Assembly: GCF_018598585.1 (NCBI RefSeq)
Contig: NZ_JAHESD010000027.1
Span: 1-64,000 of the forward strand
Reading direction: 5' to 3'
Source of the DNA: Chryseosolibacter indicum
GTDB taxonomy: Bacteria; Bacteroidota; Bacteroidia; Cytophagales; Cyclobacteriaceae
Length of the DNA stretch: 64,000 nucleotides
The notes below the pieces were generated by a model. The model had not been told where the DNA came from and did not search any database. It was given only the letters and a program-made list of their open reading frames with translations. The position numbers and the translations under genes were made by a program. Position 1 is the first letter of the stretch. Each line of letters starts with the position of its first letter. Positions 56,275 through 64,000 of this stretch are shown here, in pieces.

Positions 56275-57163
56275 GAGACGCAGCTCCCTGTAGCCCCCCA
56301 GTATGAATAGCAAGTAGGGTAGAGCCCTTTTCAAATTTTCCATCAGCTATTTCCTTATAGATAGCCCACATCATCTTTCCTGTATATATCGGGTCAAGAG
56401 GCAGGCCGTGTTTCGCTTTCATCGCTCTTATGAAATCTATAAGTTCTCTGTTTACCTTAGCATATCCGCCATGATCATACGCCGTTAGTAATTGAAAGTT
56501 CTTGTATTTCTTCCCGGAGAAAGCTTCTGCCATTGACAACACTTCGCCATTGAGAAACTCTCCATCTTTGAGAACAGATATTCCTATTAATTGTTTCTTG
56601 TGATCTAGCCCGCAAAGAATACCTGCCGCTGTGCCACCGGTACCCACTGGCAGTACTATGTAATCGTATGCAAGGTTCAGCAGTTCTTGTTCAGTAAACT
56701 CCTTACATCCTTTTACTGCATCTAAGTTACTTCCACCTTCCGGAACAAGATGAAAATTGCCATAGTGGGAATGCAAATAGTCAATAAAGTGTTTATCGTT
56801 CTTATTTCTGTATTCACTACGTGAAACAAAATGAAGGTCCATTCCCTTATTGGTGGCAAACTGCAATGTATTATTTAGCGGCTCTACTCGCTCACCCCTG
56901 ATGATTCCAATAGATTTTAATTGTACCTCATCACAAGCTGCTGCTGTTGCATAAATATGATTTGAAAAGGCACCGCCAAATGTCAGAACTGTTTTATGGG
57001 AAGAGGCGAGCGCCTTTTCGAGGTTGTATTTCAGTTTCCACCATTTGTTTCCGGAAATATACGGGTGGTTCAAATCTTCCCGTTTAATAAGCAAACGCAC
57101 GCCTGCCTCGCGAAACAGATCTTCTTCAATCTCTTGAATAGCGGTGTAGTTATAAAGAAGCAA
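56258..57163 (-). CDS. PLP-dependent ACC deaminase/D-cysteine desulfhydrase family
   Basis: A 301-residue fold II PLP enzyme. The Schiff-base Lys lies in SGNKWWKLKYNL, and the phosphate-binding loop reads LPVGTGGTAAG. Family members deaminate 1-aminocyclopropane-1-carboxylate or split D-cysteine to sulfide, pyruvate and ammonia. Its pairing with a TauE/SafE sulfur-anion transporter makes a sulfur role (D-cysteine) attractive, but that is inference. The TTG at 57163 is the only start that keeps the N-terminus. Confidence 0.85.
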   Translation of the reverse strand: MLLYNYTAIQEIEEDLFREAGVRLLIKREDLNHPYISGNKWWKLKYNLEKALASSHKTVLTFGGAFSNHIYATAAACDEVQLKSIGIIRGERVEPLNNTLQFATNKGMDLHFVSRSEYRNKNDKHFIDYLHSHYGNFHLVPEGGSNLDAVKGCKEFTEQELLNLAYDYIVLPVGTGGTAAGILCGLDHKKQLIGISVLKDGEFLNGEVLSMAEAFSGKKYKNFQLLTAYDHGGYAKVNRELIDFIRAMKAKHGLPLDPIYTGKMMWAIYKEIADGKFEKGSTLLAIHTGGLQGAASLMKEA

Positions 57164-57263
57164 GCTTTTTTAACAAAGATAGTTGGTTAAAGCGTTGAAT
57201 CTAAAATCTAAGTATATTAGTTTTATAACTAAATAAATTAGTCTTCAATAAAGCGGCCATTGT

Positions 57264-58316
57264 ATGGAAGAGGAATATTTTAAAGGACGAGGCGCCCAGA
57301 TAAAAACAAAGAATAAGTACTTAAAGGCGGAGTATGTTGAGGAGCACGTCGAGGGCCTTGATGAACCTTTATATTCTGCTCCTACTACACAAATCTTTTA
57401 TGAGAGTCCTAAAAAGATCGTAAACAAAGTTACAAGTCCTGACTTGTCTATGATGTATTCCATGAATCCTTACCAAGGCTGTGAGCATGGGTGTATTTAT
57501 TGCTATGCCAGAAATTCTCATGAATACTGGGGCTTTAGTGCTGGGTTGGATTTCGAAAGCAAGATCGTTGTTAAAGAGAATGCGCCTCAGCTATTAGAGA
57601 AATTTATACTTCATCCTGATTGGCATCCGGTTCCCATTTCTGTTTCCGGTAATACAGATTGTTATCAGCCCTTAGAAAGGAAGTTTGAAATCACGCGAAG
57701 GATACTTAAAGTATTTGCACAGTACAGGCATCCGCTGGGCATGATAACGAAGAACAGCCTCATCACACGTGATATCGATATATTGTCAGATCTTGCCAAA
57801 GACAATCTTGTTCATGTATACATCTCCATCACAACATTAAATGAAGACCTGAGAAGAGTTATGGAACCTCGGACAGCCAGCGGAGTAAAGAGACTCAAAA
57901 CCGTTGAGGCACTTTCTAAAGCCGGAATTCCTGTTGGCATTATGAATGCTCCTATTATCCCTGGCCTGAATCATCATGAAATACCTGATATAATAAAAGC
58001 CGCAGCAGACCATGGAGCTCTTGGCGCAGGAATGACCATAGTAAGATTAAATGGTTCAATAGGACAGATCTTCGAAGATTGGTTGCGAAAGAATTTCCCG
58101 GATCGATTTGAAAAGGTATGGAATCAAATCTGCTCCATGCATGGAGGCAATGTTAATGACTCGCAATGGGGAAGACGAATGTCAGGTGAAGGCAATTTTG
58201 CTGAAGCTATCCATCAACTCTTTAGAGTATCAAAAAAGAAATACTTTGGAGATAAAAGTCTGCCACCAATTGATCTAACCAAGTTCCGAAAAGGCGGAAA
58301 TCTCAGCTTATTCTAG
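57264..58316 (+). CDS. PA0069-family radical SAM protein
   Basis: A 350-residue protein. The SAM-cluster motif is CEHGCIYCYAR (Cys-x3-Cys-x2-Cys), preceded by MNPYQG and followed by ARNSHEYWG, as in the PA0069/SplB-like group. ISITTLNEDLRRVMEPR and GIPVGIMNAPIIPGLN are further shared stretches. Function is unproven, though relation to spore photoproduct lyase suggests DNA- or nucleoside-based chemistry. Only 100 bp separate its start from the divergent PLP gene. Confidence 0.9.
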   Translation: MEEEYFKGRGAQIKTKNKYLKAEYVEEHVEGLDEPLYSAPTTQIFYESPKKIVNKVTSPDLSMMYSMNPYQGCEHGCIYCYARNSHEYWGFSAGLDFESKIVVKENAPQLLEKFILHPDWHPVPISVSGNTDCYQPLERKFEITRRILKVFAQYRHPLGMITKNSLITRDIDILSDLAKDNLVHVYISITTLNEDLRRVMEPRTASGVKRLKTVEALSKAGIPVGIMNAPIIPGLNHHEIPDIIKAAADHGALGAGMTIVRLNGSIGQIFEDWLRKNFPDRFEKVWNQICSMHGGNVNDSQWGRRMSGEGNFAEAIHQLFRVSKKKYFGDKSLPPIDLTKFRKGGNLSLF

Positions 58317-58397
58317 GGTCACGATCTCTTATTAATTGCTCGTCTTTGCCGCAGCGAGTAATATTTGAGAGGTCATTACAGGTAACCGAACCATTCT

Positions 58398-59081
58398 TCA
58401 CAAATACACAATACCTTCAACAGTAACTTTGTACTTTCTATATTTAAACACTGCCTTCAATTTGCCGCGTTCTGATTTTTTCAAATGCTCTTTTGCATTG
58501 TAAGTAATAGTGTGAAATAATTTATTATCCCTGAATATGAATAGTTGAGTTCCGTTAAAATGGAATATATACTCCTCTACTGGCCATATAAAGGTAGCGC
58601 CGTGTTGTATTATGATACCTGACCATACCTTACTTCCTTTAGTAATCGCAAATCTGCCACTATCAACATAAAACTGTTGTTCTTGCGGATACAAAATCTC
58701 TTCAAGTATTTCGCCTGTCTTTTTAGACAAGATCAAAACGCCGTTCTTGTGAGATATAATAACTGCATTATCAGAAATATATTCCGGACATCTTAGAAAA
58801 TCTTTCTGATCATTTATATCAACAGGTGCTTTGTTAGCCTCTTTAAATTGGTGTACAAAAGTACTTAGGGCAACATGTTTTCTCATTTGCTCTGGAACAT
58901 CAATAGTCCATTGCACCTTACCTTCCTTTACATAATCCAGTGAAGCGAGATAAAATTCCTTGTATGCAGACGCAGTATCGTGAGGAACAGTCTTGTAAAC
59001 CGAATGCGCATGCCATACAAGTTCTTGTGAAAATGCATGTGTAACGCAAAATAGAAGTAAGAGGTAAACCAGGCGAAACAT
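58398..59081 (-). CDS. Secreted protein of unknown function
   Basis: A 227-residue protein with a signal peptide (VTHAFSQ cleavage region). The mature protein has segments resembling a beta-propeller or WD-like blades (AVIISHKNGVLILSKKTGEILEEILY, ITKGSKVWSGIIIQHGATFIW) but no firm family. It lies 85 bp downstream of the GH43 gene on the same strand. Confidence 0.6.
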   Translation of the reverse strand: MFRLVYLLLLFCVTHAFSQELVWHAHSVYKTVPHDTASAYKEFYLASLDYVKEGKVQWTIDVPEQMRKHVALSTFVHQFKEANKAPVDINDQKDFLRCPEYISDNAVIISHKNGVLILSKKTGEILEEILYPQEQQFYVDSGRFAITKGSKVWSGIIIQHGATFIWPVEEYIFHFNGTQLFIFRDNKLFHTITYNAKEHLKKSERGKLKAVFKYRKYKVTVEGIVYL

Positions 59082-59166
59082 GGTGTTTAAATAAGACCAT
59101 TTATTATGCCAATTGTGCGCGAAAAAGACTTAAGGTTAGTAGTTAAGTTAACGGTTTACAATTGAC

Positions 59167-60858
59167 TTATTTATACACCGAATCATTGCCTTCGTATTTC
59201 AGGTACTTAAATGATGCACTGTTTGATGTTTCTTTTCCTGATGAGGTCGCATACAATCCATAAAGGCAACCAATAAAACCTCCAGCAACATGCGTACTTA
59301 AGAATTTTGCATCAACTTTATCTTTGAGCAATACCCATTTGTTAGGTTCAAGTGCATATTCAAAGCTGTAGAAGGGTCCAGCTGCGTTAATTCGTAGCTT
59401 AACTTGTTGTGGCTCGGTTTTAAGTTGTACTTGTTCCAATAATTCCATAGTAGTGCTTTCGGTATTGCTTTTATAAAGTTGCAATACTGGTTTATGTTTA
59501 TCATCCACAGATTTGCACAGATAATAGAAATGCTTTTCATCCTGGAAAATGATCAAGCCTGCTTTTTCATGATCAGCATTGGTTGAAAACTTTAATTCCG
59601 TTTCAGCGCTGCCAAACAGATGTTGTTGCCGTTTGCCAATAAAGGATGGGTTACCATACTCCATGCAAGTTTCAGGTTTGAGCTTTAAGGTAAGGCCTTT
59701 TGCTTTGCTTAGACTGAAGGAGCTGCTGTCTACTGTGCGCATGAACAACAGGGAGGGGTCGAGTTCTTTCTCAAAGGTGAGCGTATACGCAAAGTTGCCG
59801 CTCTGTGGCAAGGCGTTTTTCTGCTTTACTTCTTTGTAGTTTACCTGGTAGAACGTTTTTATCTCTTTGCTATCGGGGTTAATAATAGGCCATTCGTCCT
59901 TCCATGCAACAGGAGCAATAAAGGTTTCTCTTCCGGTGTTGTAGTAATTATCTTCGTACGGCCTTACAGCTAAAAACACTGCATATGTTTTTCCGTCGGG
60001 CCCCTCAACAAGCTGCGCATGGCCCGCTGATGTTACCGGATGCTTTCTGTCAGCAGGTAAATCTCTTTGTGTTAAGATCGGATTGTTCTCAAAGGGAATG
60101 TAAGGACCCCAGACGGATTTACTTCTGAAAACAACTTCCGAATGATTCACCGAAGTTCCTCCTTCCGCTGCATATAAGTAATACCAATTGTTGGCTTTTA
60201 AAATATGGGGACCTTCAATCCAAACTGGCTTCTTATTAATATCAACACCACCGTTGACCAGTATCTTTTGTTCACCTGCAACCTTAAGATTTACTGGATC
60301 GAACTCATACATGCGAATAGTTCTATGTCCTGAATAGAGCGGTTTGTCATCTGGAGCGTCACTGTTGTAGATGATATAAGCTTTGTTGTCATCAAAGAAT
60401 AATGCGGGGTCGATACCCTTAACCTGCGGAAGCCAAATCGGGTTGCTCCAAGGCCCCGCTGGATCTTTGGCTGTTACTACAAAATTTCCTTCACGATCGA
60501 TCAACGTGCAAGTGACATAGTAAGTACCATCATGATAATCAATTGAAGCAGCAAACAATCCTCGCGTCATGCGATGGCCTATGAAGTTCATCTGCGATGG
60601 CCTGCTGATCACATTACCGATTTGTTTCCAGTTCTTGAGATCCTTACTCTGAAACACAGGAAGCCCCGGAAAATAAGCGAAAGTAGAGTTGATCAGATAA
60701 TAGTCAGAGCCAACCTTTACAATGCTCGGGTCGGGATAGAAACCAGAAAGAATAGGATTGACAATTGTGGTAGACTGTGCAAAGAGCGAATGAGTGATGC
60801 TGCAAAGGGTAATTAAAATACAAGTTTTAATAATCGATCTCATGTTACGGCGGTTCAT
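59167..60858 (-). CDS. Glycoside hydrolase family 43, xylosidase/arabinosidase-like
   Basis: A 563-residue secreted enzyme (signal ending near LFAQ). The N-terminal five-blade catalytic propeller contains the general base in GFYPDPSIV, the pKa-modulating Asp in GIDPALFFDD, and the general acid in VWIEGPHIL. The C-terminal ~190 residues are the concanavalin-like GH43 C2 domain (HLFGSAETELKFSTN ... HVAGGFIGCLYGLYA). The opening INPILSGFYPDPSI is typical of xylan- or arabinan-active subfamilies. Either ATG 60858 or the inner ATG 60843 can start the signal peptide. Confidence 0.93.
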   Translation of the reverse strand: MNRRNMRSIIKTCILITLCSITHSLFAQSTTIVNPILSGFYPDPSIVKVGSDYYLINSTFAYFPGLPVFQSKDLKNWKQIGNVISRPSQMNFIGHRMTRGLFAASIDYHDGTYYVTCTLIDREGNFVVTAKDPAGPWSNPIWLPQVKGIDPALFFDDNKAYIIYNSDAPDDKPLYSGHRTIRMYEFDPVNLKVAGEQKILVNGGVDINKKPVWIEGPHILKANNWYYLYAAEGGTSVNHSEVVFRSKSVWGPYIPFENNPILTQRDLPADRKHPVTSAGHAQLVEGPDGKTYAVFLAVRPYEDNYYNTGRETFIAPVAWKDEWPIINPDSKEIKTFYQVNYKEVKQKNALPQSGNFAYTLTFEKELDPSLLFMRTVDSSSFSLSKAKGLTLKLKPETCMEYGNPSFIGKRQQHLFGSAETELKFSTNADHEKAGLIIFQDEKHFYYLCKSVDDKHKPVLQLYKSNTESTTMELLEQVQLKTEPQQVKLRINAAGPFYSFEYALEPNKWVLLKDKVDAKFLSTHVAGGFIGCLYGLYATSSGKETSNSASFKYLKYEGNDSVYK

Positions 60859-61125
60859 GATTTAAGGGTTGTATTTACAAGTATATGAAAGATTCATGAA
60901 GAATACTTTCTTAAGCAATTTATGGATGAAGTGGGAAAATACAACCTTCCTTTGAATGAGTTGTTATGCTCAAGCCTGCGTTCTTAATATTGCGGCGCTG
61001 TACCGCCAGCGAGGCATCCTAAAGATACGATTACTTTATGTGGAGTGTCGTACGGCTTATTATGAAAAGCTTTTTATTGACTTTCCGTCAGGTGCTCTGT
61101 GTATAAAAATATAAAAAGGTTTGTT

Positions 61126-61488
61126 TTACCATTTCTGGATGATTATACCTATTTGCTCGTCCTTTATGGCAAATTCTCTTGCACCCCAGGGTCTTAATGT
61201 AATGACGCTTAGATTGGGATGCAGTAATTCAGGATGTGTGGCTTTCACCTTTTCGTATACCTCTTCAATGTTGTCCGTTACAAGCCTAAACTCTGGATTG
61301 TGCTCATCAGCATATTTATAGTCTTCGAATAAATTTACGCGTAAGTGGTCTTTTTCAACTACACATAAAGGATGTTTTGAATTAAGCTCATTGTAACCTA
61401 TAGTAAACTCAAGGCAGTCGACAAAGGTCTTCAAGCCAGAATTAATGTCTTTGTAAAATACGTTTGGGACAAGTCTTGTAAATTTCAT
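61126..61488 (-). CDS. VOC-family (glyoxalase/bleomycin-resistance-like) protein
   Basis: A 120-residue protein with one beta-alpha-beta-beta-beta module pair: VPNVFYKDINSGLKTFVDCLEFTIGY, KDHLRVNLFE, FRLVTDNIEEVYEKVKATHPE, and a final RPWGAREFAIKDEQIGIIIQ. It fits the VOC superfamily. The metal ligands cannot be set with certainty; the DxxGxxI-like end is typical of fosfomycin/bleomycin-type members, but resistance is not implied. Confidence 0.8.
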   Translation of the reverse strand: MKFTRLVPNVFYKDINSGLKTFVDCLEFTIGYNELNSKHPLCVVEKDHLRVNLFEDYKYADEHNPEFRLVTDNIEEVYEKVKATHPELLHPNLSVITLRPWGAREFAIKDEQIGIIIQKW

Positions 61489-61934
61489 AGCCGTATTCTT
61501 TTAAGTATTGTAGTAAGGCACATTACAAAAGTGATTCTTTTCAGATTTACTTCCTCTTGATTAAGATCAAGAAATAAGTAAGTGAGATACGGTTATCATC
61601 TATAGTCGCTTGCCATTGTAACGTTAACAATAAATGTCATCCAATTTCCAGCTATCGGTCTGAGTAGGGCTTGGTCACTTTGGTGCAATCGTCCATGTTG
61701 GTGTTCTTCACCAACATGCGAGAAGAACCGAGATAAGAAATCAAATTTCTATAGTAAGACTCAAAGTAATTTAAAAACAACTGCCTCGATTAGGCTTTTA
61801 AGATGTGTGATCCAACATTTTAAGAAGCTGTCTTATCTTGAGCAAACTTATGCCTTCTATCGAATTATTTTTGGTAATGCCCAAAGACATTAGTAGATTT
61901 TAGTAATTTAATGATAATTATATAAGAATATTTA
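61489..61934. other. Intergenic region containing repeat copy A
   Basis: 446 bases without a gene. The first ~165 bases are AT-rich with no frame. The middle holds the hairpin repeat at 61656-61785, listed separately. The remainder leads into the AT-rich orphan gene. Confidence 0.6.
61656..61785 (+). repeat. Hairpin-bearing intergenic repeat, copy A
   Basis: Contains a perfect hairpin (61694-61718; arms CATGTTGGTG and CACCAACATG, loop TTCTT). The left flank at 61658-61691 is shared with copy B (33 of 34 bases). The right flank, 61715-61785, is shared with 63714-63778. A second small hairpin, AGAAAT/ATTTCT with loop CAA, occurs in the right flank. Confidence 0.85.
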
Positions 61935-62762
61935 ATGCATAATTTTATTCTTCTAGTCCAGGCGGTGTTACTATCGATATCTGTTACTGACTTATTTGGA
62001 CAACGGATTAAGAAAACAGAGATAAAGGGTGTTGATGTTCAAATTTCTTATATAATAAAAACTGACACCAGTTTTGCAATAGGTAATGATTCCATGTTTT
62101 ATATTTTGAATTCATCATTTGAAATAACAAAATCAGTGAGCCTTTCTAGATACAATATTCATTTAATTGGTGATTATAAAGTATCTTATACCTACAATTC
62201 CTTTTTGCTCTATTGGTCTTTGAGCGATTCTACTTTTTATCGTTACGACTTCAAAAATGATGTTGTTCATAAAGGGTATATTAAAAATATTAGCGATTGG
62301 TATTGTAAAATTGACACTACTTTTAATTACTTTTTTGATAAATCATTTTTAAATACTGATTGGGCTTTTAATGAAAAAAATGATTTATGTACGCCTACTT
62401 ATAATCTTTTTTTGGATGATAAGAAGCATCTTTATTCTTTAAATTCAATTGTACTCTCGCGGTTTGACCCTAATGAAATATTTGGGCCAGTAGAGGTATT
62501 TCTTACAAATTTCTCTCCCTATGTGGATATATTGCATGTTAAGTCCAATGGCGTTTATTACTATGATCCAATAATAGATGAGGTCCAATTTTTAAATTTA
62601 AAGTCCCGGAAGCGTAAGTGTATTTATAAACTTCACGTTAAAGATGCGTTTACAAGTAATACTGTTGCTAACAGTATAAAGCCCGCATGCCGAAATGGGA
62701 ACAGTATATTAGTCTTAAACCAATTCGAGGATACATTTGAAATTATTGAGATTAGACTTTAA
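61935..62762 (+). CDS. AT-rich orphan secreted protein
   Basis: A 275-residue protein with a probable signal peptide (SVTDLFGQ). The mature part is rich in Tyr, Phe, Asp, Asn and Ser with beta-strand-like spacing (FAIGNDSMFYILNSSFEI, YRYDFKNDVVHKGYI). No family recognised. Its codon use is more AT-rich than the neighbours and it sits between repeat copies A and B, which suggests recent acquisition. Confidence 0.6.
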   Translation: MHNFILLVQAVLLSISVTDLFGQRIKKTEIKGVDVQISYIIKTDTSFAIGNDSMFYILNSSFEITKSVSLSRYNIHLIGDYKVSYTYNSFLLYWSLSDSTFYRYDFKNDVVHKGYIKNISDWYCKIDTTFNYFFDKSFLNTDWAFNEKNDLCTPTYNLFLDDKKHLYSLNSIVLSRFDPNEIFGPVEVFLTNFSPYVDILHVKSNGVYYYDPIIDEVQFLNLKSRKRKCIYKLHVKDAFTSNTVANSIKPACRNGNSILVLNQFEDTFEIIEIRL

Positions 62763-62791
62763 CAATGAGTTACTTGTCGATCACTCTCGCT

Positions 62792-62858
62792 CATGTTGGT
62801 GTTCTTCACCACATGCAAGAAGAAGTCTGAGTAGGGCTTGATCACTTTGGTGCAATCG
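62792..62858 (+). repeat. Hairpin-bearing intergenic repeat, copy B
   Basis: Hairpin at 62792-62815 with one base lost from the right arm. The block GTCTGAGTAGGGCTTG ... TGCAATCG follows at 62825-62858, near-identical to the left flank of copy A. Order of blocks is permuted relative to A. Its right part includes the doxX stop codon. Confidence 0.85.
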
Positions 62859-63249
62859 GAGCCTTCTTTGTTCTGCCCCATACAATAAAAATGGAAAGGA
62901 TTAAAAAGAAAATATTAATGCCTATCTGCGAGGCCTCTCCTCTCGTTATATGGAAAATACTAGCTGTAATCATCAATAGAATAATGCCATAAGTTGTATA
63001 GATTGTTATGTTAGGCTGGATATGAAGGAGCGCAGGGAGGACAAGCCCAAAGCCTGCAAGTAAGTCCAGTATGCCTGTGACTTTAACTAACATGCCTTGG
63101 CCTGCCGTCCATGGCCACATTTCAGCTAGTTTATCTCCTGGATGAGAAAGCTTCATATAAGCAGCCCATATAAAGCCGATAAACAAAATTAATTGTGCTG
63201 CCCAAAGGGAAAGGTTTAGTAGTTGTGATGGTTTCTTGTCACTTGTCAT
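62842..63249 (-). CDS. DoxX-family membrane protein
   Basis: A 135-residue protein with four membrane helices: SLWAAQLILFIGFIW, MLVKVTGILDLLAGFGLVLPALL, ITIYTTYGIILLMITASIF, and INIFFLILSIFIVW. The conserved GILDLLAGFGL region fits DoxX/DoxD-like proteins. ATG 63249 is used; the frame continues upstream to a TTG within the palindrome but that is unlikely. Its last residues are encoded by repeat copy B. The divergent HxlR regulator probably controls it. Confidence 0.82.
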   Translation of the reverse strand: MTSDKKPSQLLNLSLWAAQLILFIGFIWAAYMKLSHPGDKLAEMWPWTAGQGMLVKVTGILDLLAGFGLVLPALLHIQPNITIYTTYGIILLMITASIFHITRGEASQIGINIFFLILSIFIVWGRTKKAPIAPK

Positions 63250-63314
63250 GATAATGTTTTCTAAAGTTGCCGGCAAATTAAGTACCTTTACTATGCATTT
63301 GATGGCACTTTCCG

Positions 63315-63334
63315 TTTGGATAGCGCTATCCAAA
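63315..63334. promoter_or_regulatory. Perfect 20-bp palindrome, candidate HxlR operator
   Basis: TTTGGATAGCGCTATCCAAA is a perfect dyad 28 bp upstream of hxlR and 65 bp upstream of doxX. Dimeric HxlR/MarR-type winged-helix repressors bind such sites in divergent promoters. Confidence 0.6.
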
Positions 63335-63362
63335 TGGCAAGTAATGATAAAATGAAAGGCAA

Positions 63363-63701
63363 ATGCTAGCTAAAGGTGGATGTCCGAAAACTATGCTCTC
63401 TATCAGTGATGCGCTTGAAGCTGTAGAAGGAAGATGGAAGTTGCTTATACTGTTTTCTCTGTCTGAAAAGCCAAAGCGATTTAAACAAATAGCGAAGGAG
63501 GTTAATGGAATAACAGATAAGATACTATCTAAAGAATTGAAGAACCTTGAAGCGAACAAACTTATCCGAAGAGATGTGTATGATACTTCTCCACCAACAA
63601 TTAAATATTCTATAACACCGCATGGTATGTCGTTGGAAAGAGTTTTAGATGAACTTCATTTTTGGGGCCTGGCTCATAGAAAGACGATTATGGAACAGTA
63701 G
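63363..63701 (+). CDS. HxlR-family winged-helix transcriptional regulator
   Basis: A 112-residue protein: CPKTMLSISDALEAVEGRWKLLILFSLSEKPKRFKQIAKEVNGITDKILSKELKNLEANKLIRRDVY. The N-terminal Cys near residue 7 is often a redox or ligand sensor in this family, and the wing follows at TPPTIKYSITPHG-like positions. Divergent from doxX with a 113-bp gap containing a perfect palindrome. DoxX genes are common HxlR targets. Confidence 0.9.
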   Translation: MLAKGGCPKTMLSISDALEAVEGRWKLLILFSLSEKPKRFKQIAKEVNGITDKILSKELKNLEANKLIRRDVYDTSPPTIKYSITPHGMSLERVLDELHFWGLAHRKTIMEQ

Positions 63702-63713
63702 TTTTATCTATTA

Positions 63714-63855
63714 CATGGGAGAAGAACTGCGATAAGAAACCGGATTTCTACAGGAAGACTCAAGTAATTTAAAATTGCCCTCGTCCATGTTGGTGTTCTT
63801 CACCAACATGCAAGAAGAATTGAGATAAGAGATCACACTTCTATAGCACTCGTCC
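63714..63855 (+). repeat. Hairpin-bearing intergenic repeat, copy C (two tandem units)
   Basis: A hairpin-less unit (63714-63778) is followed by a full unit with the perfect hairpin at 63786-63810 and the flank CAAGAAGAA ... GAGATAAGAGATC ... TTCTATAG. It ends at a third CTCGTCC start (63849-63855). The two CATG positions lie 93 bases apart, giving the repeat period. Confidence 0.85.
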
Positions 63856-63880
63856 TTATAATTCAAAGTTTGCTCAACAC

Positions 63881-63906
63881 AAAAAAGCCGCACCTCTCGG
63901 TGCGGC
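63881..63906 (-). terminator. Terminator of the leftward gene at the right edge
   Basis: On the minus strand, stem GCCGCACC/GGTGCGGC with a four-base loop (GAGA) runs into six T residues. It lies 24 bp after the partial gene stop. Confidence 0.85.
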
Positions 63907-63929
63907 CCAAAACAAAATGGCTACTTTGA

Positions 63930-64000
63930 CTACAGTACACTTTCAAATGTTGTCACCTTTCCAGGTCTGTCTGCGGCTTTAATGACCAATTTGCTTCCGG
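63930..64000 (-). CDS. C-terminal fragment of a gene continuing beyond the window
   Basis: The minus strand reads an open frame ending in LVIKAADRPGKVTTFESVL then TAG, followed by a strong terminator at the right distance. Only about 22 codons are visible; the start lies outside. The beta-strand-rich end looks like a secreted or glycosidase C-terminus, but no family can be named. Confidence 0.6.
   Translation of the reverse strand, partial: GSKLVIKAADRPGKVTTFESVL

Noticed and set aside
63250-63333. Longer DoxX start at a TTG inside the palindrome
   Set aside because: The extra 28 residues precede a clear ATG and overlap the likely operator.
61656-63855. Integron-like attC sites between accessory genes
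   Set aside because: The hairpin arms do not contain the GTTRRRY core, the genes are in mixed orientation, and no integrase is in the window.
61656-63855. CRISPR array
   Set aside because: Only three to four copies, irregularly spaced with genes between them, and no cas genes.

Overview
The window looks like chromosomal DNA of a Bacteroidota bacterium, most likely of the order Cytophagales. Several things point there: a PorE-like lipoprotein of the type IX secretion system (T9SS), a huge PKD-repeat protein with a T9SS type B (gliding-motility-type) C-terminus, a fused MurF-alanine racemase, DUF4783, LETM1-related and LPP20 proteins, a TonB-dependent receptor paired with a lipoprotein, TAnnTTTG-like promoter boxes, few Shine-Dalgarno sequences, many TTG starts, and a tRNA gene without an encoded CCA. 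Genus cannot be told from the sequence alone.

Layout, left to right. 0.3-0.5 kb: tRNA-Phe with its own terminator. 0.5-7.5 kb: a membrane iron-sulfur oxidoreductase pair, a conserved small protein, the PorE-like lipoprotein, fumarase (fumC) and a coiled-coil envelope protein. 7.8-12.6 kb: recJ-lptB facing a leftward DUF4783-nadC-ycxB-recX group. 12.8-18.3 kb: gpmI, a lipoprotein, an MsbA-like ABC exporter, a Fur-family regulator and a TerC/Alx metal transporter. 18.3-29.1 kb: a leftward block with the LETM1-related gene, purEK, a HEAT-cyclophilin lipoprotein, feoAB, the murF-alr fusion and a CsaA-like tRNA-binding protein; a 56-codon microprotein gene sits on the opposite strand beside murF-alr. 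29.3-39.6 kb: a TonB receptor and lipoprotein (possible zinc uptake), an acyltransferase-like membrane protein, a HisA-like TIM barrel lacking one catalytic Asp, a PD40 protein, DUF2911, a 40-codon membrane protein, an aspartic protease with PDZ domain, and an orphan receiver-like protein.

39.7-43.6 kb is the most distinctive locus: an FAD-dependent oxidoreductase, a UbiA-type prenyltransferase, a type III polyketide synthase with intact Cys-His-Asn triad and a methyltransferase. Together these could build a prenylated, methylated and oxidised phenolic lipid or quinone. 43.6-61.5 kb is accessory and envelope content: an LPP20-like lipoprotein, the 14-PKD T9SS protein, a frameshifted adhesin-like gene, CorA, two PD40 proteins (one fused to an amidohydrolase), a deoxynucleoside kinase, a TauE/SafE exporter, a PLP deaminase, a radical SAM enzyme, a GH43 glycosidase and a VOC protein.

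The right end (61.6-63.9 kb) holds three copies of a hairpin-bearing intergenic repeat. They alternate with an AT-rich orphan gene and a divergent hxlR/doxX pair that shares a perfect 20-bp palindrome. The window ends inside the 3' end of a leftward gene with a strong terminator.
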